Assembly (NCBI GenBank): GCA_934643185.1
Contig: CAKUBN010000007.1
Span: 1 to 64,000, forward strand
Origin: an uncultured Eubacteriales bacterium
GTDB taxonomy: Bacteria; Bacillota; Clostridia; Oscillospirales; Acutalibacteraceae
Length of the DNA stretch: 64,000 bases
Reading direction: 5' to 3'
The notes under the pieces are model-generated. The model saw nothing but the letters and a program-made list of their open reading frames with translations, was not told where the DNA came from and made no database searches. Positions within the stretch are counted from its first letter, which is position 1. Every line of letters starts with the position of its first letter. This document shows positions 15,822 through 25,643 of the stretch, piece after piece. The position numbers and the translations under genes are program-made.

Positions 15822-16856
15822 TTAGATCTCAGCGAAGTACTTGATGGTTCTGACCATCTGGCTGGTGTAGGAGTTCTCGTTGTCGTACCAAGAAACGACC
15901 TGAACCTCATAGAGGTCGTCAGCGATCTTGGAAACCATCGTCTGGGTAGCATCGAACAGGGAACCGAATCTCATGCCGATAACGTCGGAAGAAACGATCG
16001 GATCGCTGTTGTAGCCGAAGCTCTCAGAGGAAGCTGCCTTCATAGCTGCGTTGATGCCGTCGACGGTTACGTCAGCGCCCTTAACAACAGCGGTGAGGAT
16101 GGTGGTGGAACCGGTCGGAACCGGAACACGCTGTGCGGAACCGATGAGCTTACCGTTCAGCTCCGGGATAACAAGGCCGATAGCCTTTGCAGCGCCCGTG
16201 GAGTTCGGAACGATGTTAGCAGCGCCGGCACGTGCACGGCGGAGGTCACCCTTTCTGTGCGGGCCGTCGAGGATCATCTGGTCGCCGGTGTAAGCGTGGA
16301 TCGTGCTCATGATGCCGCTCTGGATCGGAGCATAATCGTTCAGTGCCTTCGCCATCGGAGCGAGGCAGTTCGTGGTGCAGGAAGCAGCGGAGATGATGGT
16401 GTCATCAGCCGTCAGGGTCTTCTCGTTTACGCTGTAAACGATCGTCGGGAGATCGTTGCCTGCCGGAGCGGAAATAACGACCTTCTTTGCGCCTGCATCG
16501 ATGTGAGCCTGGCTCTTAGCCTTAGAGGTGTAGAAGCCGGTGCACTCGAGAACAACGTCAACACCGATCTCGCCCCACGGAAGGTCCTTAGCGTCCTTCT
16601 CAGCGTAGATCTTCAGGGTCTTGCCGTCAACTGTGATGGTGTTAGCTTCGTCGTCAGCGGTAACCGTGTGAAGGTTCTCGCCGATCTTGCCGCAGTAACC
16701 GCCCTGTGCGGTGTCATACTTGAGCAGGTGAGCCAGCATGGAGGGCTTCGTCAGATCGTTGATCGCAACGACCTCATAACCCTCAGCGCCGAACATCTGT
16801 CTGAACGCCAGACGGCCGATACGGCCGAAACCATTGATTGCAACTTTAACTGCCAT
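15822..16856 (-). CDS. gap: Glyceraldehyde-3-phosphate dehydrogenase, type I (344 aa)
   Basis: Glycolytic enzyme that oxidises glyceraldehyde 3-phosphate to 1,3-bisphosphoglycerate with NAD. The NAD-binding motif INGFGRIGRLAFRQM opens the protein, the catalytic Cys is in SAASCTTNCLAP, and WYDNENSYTSQM closes the catalytic domain. The length is normal. AGGAGG with 11 bases spacing precedes the start. Codon use is strongly biased, as expected for a highly expressed gene. No other glycolysis gene is adjacent. Confidence 0.95.
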   Translation of the reverse strand: MAVKVAINGFGRIGRLAFRQMFGAEGYEVVAINDLTKPSMLAHLLKYDTAQGGYCGKIGENLHTVTADDEANTITVDGKTLKIYAEKDAKDLPWGEIGVDVVLECTGFYTSKAKSQAHIDAGAKKVVISAPAGNDLPTIVYSVNEKTLTADDTIISAASCTTNCLAPMAKALNDYAPIQSGIMSTIHAYTGDQMILDGPHRKGDLRRARAGAANIVPNSTGAAKAIGLVIPELNGKLIGSAQRVPVPTGSTTILTAVVKGADVTVDGINAAMKAASSESFGYNSDPIVSSDVIGMRFGSLFDATQTMVSKIADDLYEVQVVSWYDNENSYTSQMVRTIKYFAEI

Positions 16857-16977
16857 GATTGTATACCTCCTGATAATTGTGGATGCATAATTTGCAATTC
16901 TATTTTATAGCATTTCACGGAATTTTACAAGGGCTAACTGCTAAAAATGCAAACTTTTTCCGTAATTTTTAGAAAAT

Positions 16978-17868
16978 TCACGTGTTTTCCGTGTCTTTTA
17001 AAGCATTTTCTTCTAAAGCGCCCTCCGCTTTCGCAGAAACGCGCTGCCCGCTCACCGTAAGCAGCAGGCAAAGGCTGTGAACAGAAAGGCACAGCATCGC
17101 AAGCTGGATCACATACGGCATCTCCGTCGCGTACCCGCGCCCCGCAATGATGAGCACCGTGTTCGAGATCACATACGTCATCCAAAGCACCGCCGCCGGC
17201 AGGCCAAACACATACGTGCTGCGCAGCGCCTTTTTGCCGCCCGCGCCGGAAAGCAGCTTGCCCTCGGAAAGCAAAAACAACAGCATCATCGCGCCGCCGC
17301 CCACAGTGAAGATGTTCTCCTCCGTCGTCGCTACGGCCGAATACGTCATGAACGTCACGATCATATACGAAATGCCCCAAACGGAACCGATGGCCCAAAA
17401 CCCGCCCGTGCCGCTCGGGAACCCCTTGCCCGTCAGCCACGTGATGGCAAAAACGAGCGAAACGATCGCAAACAGCAGCGTCAAAACCGCAAACGGCAGG
17501 TGTGCCGTCACGTGCGAGGCCTGCACAAAGTAGGTCGGCCGGTTATTGCGGTATAAGTAGAAATCCCGCAGCAGCGCCGCCGCGCACAAAAACAAAAATA
17601 CACACTGCAAAAGCGCAGAAGCCCCCGCCGCCGCATTCTTTTTCGTCTCCACGCGCGCGTAAAGCTTTTTGTCCACGCGGCACAAAAGCATGCAGAGAAG
17701 CGATACCCCGATCGCCGTGCCGCAGTAAATATACGTAAATAATCCGCTGTCTGTCACAAATCCCGTATCATAATCAAAAAAGCAGAGCATCTGCACGCAG
17801 CGCAGCGCAGCAGCCGCCAAAATGCCGATCCCCGCCAAAATAAAGGCAAATTTCACTTTCTTATTCAT
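16978..17868 (-). CDS. Integral membrane protein, function unknown (296 aa)
   Basis: I do not recognise the family. About eight hydrophobic segments are visible, beginning with FAFILAGIGILAAAALRCVQ, and the loops are short and basic on the inner side (RVDKKLYARVETKK). No transport or enzyme motif is seen. The C-terminal 25 residues are polar and acidic. GGAGCGG lies before the start at 17868. It is flanked by gap on the same strand and by the MarR/ABC operon reading the other way. Confidence 0.6.
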   Translation of the reverse strand: MNKKVKFAFILAGIGILAAAALRCVQMLCFFDYDTGFVTDSGLFTYIYCGTAIGVSLLCMLLCRVDKKLYARVETKKNAAAGASALLQCVFLFLCAAALLRDFYLYRNNRPTYFVQASHVTAHLPFAVLTLLFAIVSLVFAITWLTGKGFPSGTGGFWAIGSVWGISYMIVTFMTYSAVATTEENIFTVGGGAMMLLFLLSEGKLLSGAGGKKALRSTYVFGLPAAVLWMTYVISNTVLIIAGRGYATEMPYVIQLAMLCLSVHSLCLLLTVSGQRVSAKAEGALEENALKDTENT

Positions 17869-18009
17869 ATATCAAACACCGCTCCGTTTCGGAGCCTTCC
17901 TTTCACTGTACTGCCGCCCAAATTCTGCGGCGCTTCGGTTCACTGTGTTTTATTTTAGCACATTCTAAGGGAGAAGAAAACACCCCGCAAAAAGATTTTT
18001 AATTTCCTG

Positions 18010-18074
18010 TTGACAACAATCTTTTCGGTGATTATAATATACACCAGAGCAAACAATTAAGCGCATGATTGTTT
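18010..18074 (+). promoter_or_regulatory. Promoter and operator of the marR-ABC operon
   Basis: TTGACA (18010-18015) and TATAAT (18033-18038) have a 17-base spacer, a full consensus promoter. Just downstream an inverted repeat AAACAAT (18051-18057) with ATTGTTT (18068-18074) covers the start of transcription, the usual place for MarR autorepression. Confidence 0.8.
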
Positions 18075-18144
18075 ACCGAGGCACAGATTAAAAACCTGCC
18101 GCACACCGCCCAACCGGGCAAATCAGATGAAAGGATGGTAACAA

Positions 18145-18635
18145 TGCACGATCACGAAAAAGAGCCCATCGGCCATGCATTGCATGTGCTGGATACCACC
18201 ATGCGCCGGTATATCGATACGTACTCCCATAAAAAGGAACACGAAAGCCTCACCGGCACAAACACATGGGTCATCCAGTTCATCGCCGATCATAACGACG
18301 GGCCCGTCTATTTGCGCGATATTGAGCGCCGCTTCGGCATTACGCGTTCCACAGCTTCCAAAATTGTGGATATGCTCGTGCGAAACGGCTTTGTGGAGCG
18401 TCACACCGGCGAGACCGATGCCCGCCTGCGCCGCTTGACGCTGACAGCGAAATCGGAAAGCCTTCTGGCCGACATCCGCGCCGACCACGAGGCGCTGGAA
18501 GCCGTTTTAACAAAAGGCTTCACGCAAAACGAAAAAGAGACCATGGTCTCCTACCTCAGGCGCGCAAAAATCAATATAGATGCCGCTTTCATGGAAAAGC
18601 AGCAAAAGAAAGAAAGGAGCGGTGCAGATGGTTAA
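18145..18635 (+). CDS. MarR family transcriptional regulator (163 aa)
   Basis: Winged-helix repressor, probably releasing DNA on binding a small toxic compound. The fold is clear: helix LHVLDTTMRRYIDTYSH, recognition region LRDIERRFGITRSTASKIV, then the wing with RHTGETDARLRRLTLT, where the DxR of the wing is present. The start at 18145 has AAAGG nine bases upstream; the ATG at 18136 would touch that site. It overlaps the first ABC gene by 8 bp and so is translated together with it. The inverted repeat over the promoter suggests it controls its own operon. Confidence 0.9.
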
Positions 18636-20391
18636 AAAACTGATGGAAAGCATCCGCGAACAGAAAAAGAATTCCATATTGGCCATGGTCACCATCAGCG
18701 GTGAGGTCGTCTTCGAGGTCATCATCCCGCTTTTGATGGCGAATCTCATCGATTACGGCATTGATATGGGCGATATGGGGTACATTGTCAAAATGGGTAT
18801 TGTCCTGTTGCTCTCCGCACTGGGTCAGCTTTTCTGCGGTGCCATTTCCGGTAAATTCGCAGCCATTGCCTCCAGTGGCTTTGCCCGCAACCTGCGCCAC
18901 GACATGTTCTATAAGGTGCAGAATTATTCATTCTCAAACATCGATAAGTTTTCCACCGCAAGTATCGTCACGCGTCTGACAACAGACGTCACGAATCTGC
19001 AAAACACTTACCAAATGATCATCCGCATGGCGGTACGCAGCCCGCTTATGGCGATTTTCTCGCTTGTCGCGGCATTCGGCATCGACGCCAAGCTCTCGCT
19101 TATCTTCCTTGCCATCATCCCGGTGCTCGTTCTCGGCCTGTACTTCATCATGACGAGAACGCACCCGATCTTCGAGCGCGTGTTCAGAACTTATGATAAG
19201 CTGAACAGCGTTGTGCAGGAGAACCTGCACGGCATCCGCGTGGTAAAGTCCTTTGTCCGTGAAGATTACGAAAATAAGAAGTTCACCGCCATTTCCGAAA
19301 ATATCTATAAGGACTTCAAAAAAGCCGAGCAGCAGCTCGCATGGAACGCTCCACTGATGCAGCTTTGCATGTATGCGGCGGTGCTCCTGCTCTCCTGGTT
19401 CGGCGCACGCACCATTGTTGCTTGCGGCGGTGACGCAGCGACCGGTCTTTCCACCGGCGAGCTTCTGAGCCTGCTGTCTTACGCCGCGCAGATTCTCATG
19501 AGCCTCATGGGCCTCTCTATGATTTTCGTCATGCTCACCATGTCCCGTACCTCCGGCGAGCGTGTCGTTGAGCTGCTCAACGAGACCCCGGACATCACCA
19601 CCCCCGAAAATGCCGTAAAGAGCGTTCCGGACGGCAGCATCGATTTCGAGCACGTCCAGTTCAGCTATCGTCACGGCACAGAGGGCAAACCCGTGCTTTC
19701 CGATATTAACCTCCACATTCCGGCAGGCGCCACGGTCGGCGTCATCGGCGGCACCGGCTCCTCCAAATCGAGCTTCGTGCAGCTCATCCCGCGCCTGTAC
19801 GATGTTGACCTCGGCGCGGTCAAGGTCGGCGGCATCGACGTCCGCAAATACGACCTGGATACCCTCCGCGGCGACGTCGCCATGGTGCTGCAAAAGAACG
19901 TCCTGTTCTCCGGCACCATCAAGGACAACCTGCGCTGGGGCGATGAAAATGCCACCGACGAGGAGATCCGCCATGCCTGTCAGCTCGCACAGGCCGATGA
20001 CTTCATTCAAACCTTTCCTAAAGGCTACGATACCTACATTGAGCAGGGCGGCACGAATGTCTCCGGCGGCCAGAAGCAGCGCCTCTGCATCGCGCGTGCG
20101 CTGCTAAAAAAACCGAAGATTCTCATTCTGGACGACTCCACCAGCGCAGTCGACACCCGCACGGATGCGCTTATCCGCGGCGCGTTCGCAAAGGAGATCC
20201 CGAACACGACAAAAATCATCATCGCCCAGCGCATCGCCTCCGTACAGGGAGCCGATATGATCCTTGTCTTAGATGACGGCAAGATCGTCAGCTGCGGCAC
20301 GCATGACGAGCTCATGCAAACAAGCCCGATCTACCGCGAAGTTTATGAATCCCAGACGAAAGGAGATCCTGACAATGCCACCGCGTCCTAA
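18628..20391 (+). CDS. ABC exporter half-transporter, subunit A with degenerate site (587 aa)
   Basis: Membrane domain of six helices (about residues 1-310) followed by an ATPase domain, as in heterodimeric drug or lipid exporters. Walker A is GGTGSSKSS, the signature is VSGGQ, and Walker B is ILILDDSTSAVD, in which the catalytic Glu is replaced by Asp. That replacement marks the non-canonical half of a heterodimer; the partner encoded next has the intact Glu. The start at 18628 has GGAGC nine bases upstream. The MarR gene before it suggests induction by the substrate. Closest known architecture is the BmrCD type. Confidence 0.9.
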   Translation: MVKKLMESIREQKKNSILAMVTISGEVVFEVIIPLLMANLIDYGIDMGDMGYIVKMGIVLLLSALGQLFCGAISGKFAAIASSGFARNLRHDMFYKVQNYSFSNIDKFSTASIVTRLTTDVTNLQNTYQMIIRMAVRSPLMAIFSLVAAFGIDAKLSLIFLAIIPVLVLGLYFIMTRTHPIFERVFRTYDKLNSVVQENLHGIRVVKSFVREDYENKKFTAISENIYKDFKKAEQQLAWNAPLMQLCMYAAVLLLSWFGARTIVACGGDAATGLSTGELLSLLSYAAQILMSLMGLSMIFVMLTMSRTSGERVVELLNETPDITTPENAVKSVPDGSIDFEHVQFSYRHGTEGKPVLSDINLHIPAGATVGVIGGTGSSKSSFVQLIPRLYDVDLGAVKVGGIDVRKYDLDTLRGDVAMVLQKNVLFSGTIKDNLRWGDENATDEEIRHACQLAQADDFIQTFPKGYDTYIEQGGTNVSGGQKQRLCIARALLKKPKILILDDSTSAVDTRTDALIRGAFAKEIPNTTKIIIAQRIASVQGADMILVLDDGKIVSCGTHDELMQTSPIYREVYESQTKGDPDNATAS

Positions 20392-22300
20392 TGGTCCCAG
20401 ACTCTCCATGAAAGAAAGCATGAAGCAGCTCGATAAGAAGACCTTATTCCGCCTGCTTTCCTATATGAAACCGTACAGGCTGCACCTTGTGTTCGTGTTC
20501 ATCTGCATTGCGGTGAGCGCTTTCGCAAGCGTCATGTCCTCCCTGTTTTTAAAGTCCCTCATTGATGATTACATCTCCCCGCTCCTGCTCGAATCCAATC
20601 CGAACTTTAGCGGTCTTCTGTATGCGCTGCTCCAAATGGCAGTCATTTACGTCATCGGCGCGTTCTCTACGCTGTTCTACAACCGCACCATGGCAGTTGT
20701 TTCACAGGGCACGTTAAAGAAAATTCGTGACCAGATGTTCGAGCACATGCAGACGCTGCCCATCAAGTTCTTTGATACGCACACCCACGGCGACATTATG
20801 AGTTTCTACACAAACGATACGGACACCCTGCGCCAGATGATTTCCCAGAGCATTCCGCAGACGCTTTCCTCCATCTTCACGGTCGTTTCCGTGTTCTGTT
20901 CTATGCTGACGCTCAGCATTTGGCTTACCCTGTTCCTGGTCGCGTTCCTCTTTGTCATGTTCAAGATCGTCAGCAAGGTCACCGCAAAAAGCGGCAGCTA
21001 TTTTGTTCGCCAGCAGCAATCCCTCGGCAATGTGAACGGCTACATCGAAGAAATGATCAATGGCCAGAAGGTCATCAAGGTCTTCTGCCACGAAGACAAA
21101 ACAAAGGTTGAGTTCGACAAACGAAACGACGACCTCTTCACAAACGCTTCCGAAGCGAATAAGTTCGCAAACATCCTCGGCCCCATCATGAACGCACTCG
21201 GCTACTTCCTTTACGTGCTCATCGCCGTGCTTGGCGGTGGTCTCGCACTTGCAGGCGTACCGAACCTGACTCTCACCGGCATGGGTGTCATGACGCTCGG
21301 CGGCATCGCGTCGTTCCTGCAGCTCTCCCGCAGCTTCGTTATGCCGATCAGCCAGGTCACGCAGCAGATCTCGTCCATCATCATGGCTATGGCAGGCGCT
21401 TCCCGCATCTTCTCTCTGCTCGATGCCGAGAGCGAAAAAGACGAGGGCTACGTCACGCTCGTCAACGCCGAAAAGAAAAACGGCGTGCTCACCGAAACCG
21501 ACAAGCATACCGGCCTTTGGGCATGGAAGCATCCGCATAAGGACGGCACGGTCACCTATACGGAGCTCACCGGTCACGTAGAGCTTGAGGACGTCGATTT
21601 TGGTTATACCCCGGAGAAGACCGTCCTGCATGACATCACGCTTTACGCAGAGCCCGGCCAGAAGGTCGCGTTCGTCGGCGCAACGGGCGCAGGCAAAACG
21701 ACCATCACAAACCTCATCAACCGCTTCTATGACATTTCTGACGGCAAGATCCGCTACGACGGCATCAATATCACGAAGATCAAGAAGCCGGATCTCCGCC
21801 GTTCCCTCGGCGTGGTTTTGCAGGACGTCAACCTGTTCACAGGCACCGTCATGGAGAATATCCGCTACGGTAAGCTCGATGCCACGGACGAAGAGTGCAT
21901 CGCCGCCGCAAAGCTCGCAAACGCCGACGGCTTCATTCGTATGCTGCCGCAGGGCTATGACACCGTTCTTTCCGGCGACGGCAGCGGCCTCTCGCAGGGC
22001 CAGCGCCAGCTCATTTCCATCGCCCGCGCCGCCGTTGCAGACCCGCCCGTCATGATTCTCGACGAAGCGACGTCCTCCATCGATACCCGCACGGAAGCCA
22101 TCGTGCAGTCCGGCATGGACGCCTTGATGAAAGGCCGCACCGTGTTCGTCATCGCGCACCGCCTATCGACGGTCCAGAACTCCGATGTCATCATGGTGCT
22201 CGACCACGGCCACATCATCGAACGTGGCAGCCACCGCGACCTCATCGCACAGAAAGGCACCTACTACCGCCTCTACACCGGCGCATTCGAGCTGGAATAA
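20375..22300 (+). CDS. ABC exporter half-transporter, subunit B with catalytic Glu (641 aa)
   Basis: Partner of the preceding gene. Six membrane helices follow a polar N-terminus; an insertion between the membrane and ATPase domains (around residues 360-425, with ETDKHTGLWAWKHPHKDG) is typical of this half of heterodimeric exporters. Walker A is GATGAGKTT, the signature motif is altered to LSQGQ, and Walker B VMILDEATSSID keeps the catalytic Glu. The start at 20375 overlaps the upstream gene by 17 bp and has AAAGGAG eight bases upstream. The pair would act as one exporter with a single active ATP site. Substrate unknown. Confidence 0.9.
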   Translation: MPPRPNGPRLSMKESMKQLDKKTLFRLLSYMKPYRLHLVFVFICIAVSAFASVMSSLFLKSLIDDYISPLLLESNPNFSGLLYALLQMAVIYVIGAFSTLFYNRTMAVVSQGTLKKIRDQMFEHMQTLPIKFFDTHTHGDIMSFYTNDTDTLRQMISQSIPQTLSSIFTVVSVFCSMLTLSIWLTLFLVAFLFVMFKIVSKVTAKSGSYFVRQQQSLGNVNGYIEEMINGQKVIKVFCHEDKTKVEFDKRNDDLFTNASEANKFANILGPIMNALGYFLYVLIAVLGGGLALAGVPNLTLTGMGVMTLGGIASFLQLSRSFVMPISQVTQQISSIIMAMAGASRIFSLLDAESEKDEGYVTLVNAEKKNGVLTETDKHTGLWAWKHPHKDGTVTYTELTGHVELEDVDFGYTPEKTVLHDITLYAEPGQKVAFVGATGAGKTTITNLINRFYDISDGKIRYDGINITKIKKPDLRRSLGVVLQDVNLFTGTVMENIRYGKLDATDEECIAAAKLANADGFIRMLPQGYDTVLSGDGSGLSQGQRQLISIARAAVADPPVMILDEATSSIDTRTEAIVQSGMDALMKGRTVFVIAHRLSTVQNSDVIMVLDHGHIIERGSHRDLIAQKGTYYRLYTGAFELE

Positions 22301-22323
22301 GGTAAATTCAAAGCGATAAACGA

Positions 22324-22358
22324 AAACTCCGTTTGCTGATGAACAAGCGGAGTTTTTT
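22324..22358 (+). terminator. Terminator of the marR-ABC operon
   Basis: AAACTCCGTTTG pairs with CAAGCGGAGTTT and is followed by a T run. Confidence 0.85.
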
Positions 22359-22361
22359 GCT

Positions 22362-22402
22362 GCGCAAAAGCAGCCCCGTTCACGTTGGAACAGGGCTGCT
22401 TT
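22362..22402 (-). terminator. Terminator of the purine operon
   Basis: On the reverse strand AAAGCAGCCC pairs with GGGCTGCTTT and continues into TTTT; it lies 12 bp after the purD stop codon. Confidence 0.7.
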
Positions 22403-22413
22403 CTCATTTTATC

Positions 22414-23679
22414 TTATTTCGTTCTACCGATGTCATGGCGGTAATGCGCGCCGTCAAAATGGATTTTCTCCACCGCTGCATACGCCTTTTCGAGCGCTTC
22501 GTCCAGCGTTTTAGCCGTCGCGGTCACGCCCAGCACACGGCCGCCGTTTGTCAGCAGCTTGCCGTTTTCAAGCTTCGTACCGGCGTGGTAGACCGTCACG
22601 CCCTCCGCCTGACCGTTCTCGTCGAGGCCGGTGATTTCCAGTCCCTTCGGGTAAGACTGCGGGTAGCCGCCGCTCGCCATCACGACGCACGCGCACGCTT
22701 CCGGAATCCATTCAATCTCAAGCTCGTCGAGCTTCTCGTCAATGACCGCATTGATGACGTCCACAAAATCGGTCTTGAGACGCGGCAGTACGACCTGCGT
22801 CTCCGGGTCGCCGAAGCGCGCGTTGTACTCAATGACCTTCGGGCCGTCCGGGGTCAGCATCAGGCCGAAGTACAAACAGCCCTTAAACGGTCTGCCCTCT
22901 GCCTGCATCGCTTTGACGGTCGGCAGGAAGATGGTTTTCATACACGCGTCCGCAATTTCGTTCGTGTAATACGGGTTCGGACTGATGGTACCCATGCCGC
23001 CGGTGTTCAGGCCCTTGTCGCCGTCCAGTGCACGCTTGTGGTCTTTAGAGGACACCATCGGGCGCAGCGTCTTGCCGTCCGTAAATGCCAACACGGAAAC
23101 CTCCGGGCCGGTCAGGAATTCCTCCACAACAACGTTGTTGCCGGAAGCGCCGAACACCTTGTCTTCCATAATGGTGTGCACGGCATCCTTCGCCTCGTCA
23201 AAGTTTTGCGCGATGATAACGCCCTTACCAAGCGCCAAGCCGTCTGCCTTAATGACAACCGGGAACTTGCCGCGCTTTTCCACGTACTCTACGACCTCTT
23301 TCGGGTCGGAGAACACCGCGTAATCCGCCGTCGGAATACCGTAGTTCTTCATCAGATTTTTCGAGAACACCTTGCTGCTCTCGATGATGGCCGCATTCGC
23401 GCGCGGGCCGAATGCACGGATGCCCTCTTTTTCGAGCGCATCTACCATACCGGCCGCAAGCGGGTCATCCGGCGCAACAAACACAAGGTCAACTGCGTTT
23501 TTCTTCGCGAAATCCACAACGCCGTCAATGTCCATCGCGTTAATGGCCACGCACGCGGCGTCTGCCGCAATGCCGCCGTTGCCCGGTGCGCACCACAGTT
23601 TTTCCGTTTTAGGGCTCTCTTTCAGCTTGCGGATGATCGCATGCTCACGTCCGCCGCTGCCGATAACCAGAATATTCAT
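22414..23679 (-). CDS. purD: Phosphoribosylamine-glycine ligase (421 aa)
   Basis: Second step of purine synthesis: joins glycine to phosphoribosylamine with ATP. An ATP-grasp enzyme; visible are the N-terminal IGSGGREHAIIRKL, the ATP-grasp core FPVVIKADGLALGKGV, and the signature KDHKRALDGDKGLNTGGMG, plus the metal site NARFGDPETQVVL. Length is normal. It is the last gene of the purine operon, 24 bp after the transformylase gene. Confidence 0.95.
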   Translation of the reverse strand: MNILVIGSGGREHAIIRKLKESPKTEKLWCAPGNGGIAADAACVAINAMDIDGVVDFAKKNAVDLVFVAPDDPLAAGMVDALEKEGIRAFGPRANAAIIESSKVFSKNLMKNYGIPTADYAVFSDPKEVVEYVEKRGKFPVVIKADGLALGKGVIIAQNFDEAKDAVHTIMEDKVFGASGNNVVVEEFLTGPEVSVLAFTDGKTLRPMVSSKDHKRALDGDKGLNTGGMGTISPNPYYTNEIADACMKTIFLPTVKAMQAEGRPFKGCLYFGLMLTPDGPKVIEYNARFGDPETQVVLPRLKTDFVDVINAVIDEKLDELEIEWIPEACACVVMASGGYPQSYPKGLEITGLDENGQAEGVTVYHAGTKLENGKLLTNGGRVLGVTATAKTLDEALEKAYAAVEKIHFDGAHYRHDIGRTK

Positions 23680-23703
23680 AATAAAAGCACCTCGCCTTTC
23701 GGA

Positions 23704-24879
23704 TCAATGGTGGAACAGACGGATGCCCGTGAATGCCATGGCGATGCCATACTTGTTGCACGTATCGATGACGTTGTCGTCGCGGATAGAGCCGCCCGGC
23801 TGCGCAATAAATTCTACGCCGCTCTTGTGTGCGCGCTCAATGTTGTCGCCGAACGGGAAGAACGCGTCGCTGCCCACGGAAACGCCCTTAAACGTCGCAA
23901 GCCAAGCCGCTTTCTCCTCGCGGGTAAACACCTCCGGCTTCTCGGTGAAAAACTGCTGCCAAACACCGTCGCGCAGCACGTCGTCATGCTCCTCACTGAT
24001 GTACACGTCAATGGTGTTGTCGCGGTCAGGACGGCGGATGCCCTCCTTAAACGGCAGATTCAGCACCTTTTCGTGCTGACGCAGATACCAGATGTCCGCC
24101 TTGTTGCCCGCAAGACGCGTGCAGTGGATGCGGCTCTGCTGGCCGGCGCCGATGCCGATGGCCTGACCGTCCTTCGCATAGCAGACGGAGTTCGACTGCG
24201 TGTATTTCAGCGTGATGAGGGAGAGCACTAAGTCAAGCTTTGCGTCCTCCGGAATCTCTTTGTTTTCCGTCACAAGATTTGTCAGCATGTCCGCGTCGAT
24301 TTTCAGTTCGTTTCTGCCCTGCTCAAACGTGATGCCGAAAACATCCTTGTGCTCAATCGGCTCCGGCTTGTAATCCGGGTCGATCTCAACGACATTGTAC
24401 GTGCCCTTACGCTTTGTCTTTAAAATCGCAAGCGCTTCGTCCGTGTAGCCCGGTGCAATGATGCCGTCGGAAACTTCACGTGCCAACAGCGTTGCGGTTT
24501 CCTTATCGCATACGTCGGAAAGTGCTGCCCAGTCGCCGTAGGAGGACATTCTGTCCGCGCCGCGGGCTCTTGCGTATGCCGTCGCGATGGGAGAAAGCTC
24601 CAGATCGTCCACAAAATAAATCTTTTTCAGCGTGTCGCTCATCGGCTTTGCCACAGCTGCGCCCGCCGGGCTCACGTGCTTAAAGGAAGCCGCCGCCGGC
24701 ATGCCGGTTGCCGCTTTCAGCTCTTTTACAAGCTGCCAGGAGTTGAACGCATCCAAAAGATTGATATAGCCCGGTCTGCCGTTCAAAACGCGAATCGGCA
24801 GGTCGCGACCGTCGTTCGTAAAAATTTTCGCCGGTTTCTGGTTCGGGTTGCAGCCGTATTTCAGTTCCAGTTCTTTCAT
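23704..24879 (-). CDS. AICAR transformylase, stand-alone (391 aa)
   Basis: Transfers a formyl group from 10-formyltetrahydrofolate to AICAR, giving FAICAR, the second-last step to IMP. The protein corresponds to the C-terminal domain of bifunctional PurH only: KYGCNPNQKPAKI at the start, SFKHVSPAGAAVA with the catalytic Lys-His pair, and SDAFFPFGDNIE near the end. The cyclohydrolase domain of PurH is absent; an unrelated cyclohydrolase is encoded directly upstream. The gene sits 18 bp after it and 24 bp before purD. Confidence 0.9.
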   Translation of the reverse strand: MKELELKYGCNPNQKPAKIFTNDGRDLPIRVLNGRPGYINLLDAFNSWQLVKELKAATGMPAAASFKHVSPAGAAVAKPMSDTLKKIYFVDDLELSPIATAYARARGADRMSSYGDWAALSDVCDKETATLLAREVSDGIIAPGYTDEALAILKTKRKGTYNVVEIDPDYKPEPIEHKDVFGITFEQGRNELKIDADMLTNLVTENKEIPEDAKLDLVLSLITLKYTQSNSVCYAKDGQAIGIGAGQQSRIHCTRLAGNKADIWYLRQHEKVLNLPFKEGIRRPDRDNTIDVYISEEHDDVLRDGVWQQFFTEKPEVFTREEKAAWLATFKGVSVGSDAFFPFGDNIERAHKSGVEFIAQPGGSIRDDNVIDTCNKYGIAMAFTGIRLFHH

Positions 24880-24897
24880 AGTTTCCCCTCCGAAAAA

Positions 24898-25611
24898 TCA
24901 CTTATTCTTGTTGACGATGCGGGTCTCAATCTTGCCCGTCTTCAAATTGATGAAGCGCGTGAACAAGGAGACCTTGTTGTCTTCGTTCAGGTTCGTCCAC
25001 AGGTCATTCGTAAACGTATCGATGTCGCCCTCAATCTTCACCGGCTTCGGCTCGCCCTCAAAGGACGGGATACGCGGTGCGCCGTCACACTTATACGTGT
25101 GGATGAAGTGGCCGAGGCCGTCCACCGGCGTATAGTCGAAGAAAAAGCTCTGCGGCGCGTCCGGGTTGCCCTCACAGCTCTTCAAAATGGAAAGCTTATA
25201 GGTAAAGTCGCCGTCCTTCAGCTTTACAAGGCCGGAAATTCTCGGCGTAAAGTTCGGGGCGTCCGGCTCAAACTTGCGGGTCTTCAACGCTTTTTTGAAG
25301 CTCTTGCCCGCCTTGAGGTATGTAAATACGGTATCCGTCTGGTCTCCGTTCGTCACAATGGTCTTGTTTGCCAAAACGCGCACCGGCGCATAAATGACAA
25401 GGGACGGGTCAGAAAGCTTTGCGGGGTCAAACGCTTCCGTGCGGATGCCGTCGCCCTGCTCCACAAACACGCGGTTGCGGGAGTTCACGCTGCGGCCCAT
25501 AATGAAATACGCGATGACCGCATGCACGCCGTCCGCGCTTTTGCCGATGACGATGCCGCGGCCCGGGTATGCGTTGCCTGCAAGTTCCTTTTTAATATCC
25601 AGAATTTCCAT
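24898..25611 (-). CDS. IMP cyclohydrolase, PurO-like (237 aa)
   Basis: Would close FAICAR to IMP, the last step of purine synthesis. The sequence fits the PurO-like family first known from archaea: GNAYPGRGIVIGKSADG near the N-terminus, YFIMGRSVNSRNRVF in the first third and a C-terminal half with SFFFDYTPVDGLGHFIHTYK. It is not related to the cyclohydrolase domain of PurH, which is missing here; together with the stand-alone transformylase next door it replaces bifunctional PurH. The operon position supports the assignment. Confidence 0.85.
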   Translation of the reverse strand: MEILDIKKELAGNAYPGRGIVIGKSADGVHAVIAYFIMGRSVNSRNRVFVEQGDGIRTEAFDPAKLSDPSLVIYAPVRVLANKTIVTNGDQTDTVFTYLKAGKSFKKALKTRKFEPDAPNFTPRISGLVKLKDGDFTYKLSILKSCEGNPDAPQSFFFDYTPVDGLGHFIHTYKCDGAPRIPSFEGEPKPVKIEGDIDTFTNDLWTNLNEDNKVSLFTRFINLKTGKIETRIVNKNK

Positions 25612-25643
25612 GTATCCGTTTCCTTTCTATGTAAAGGGATAAA

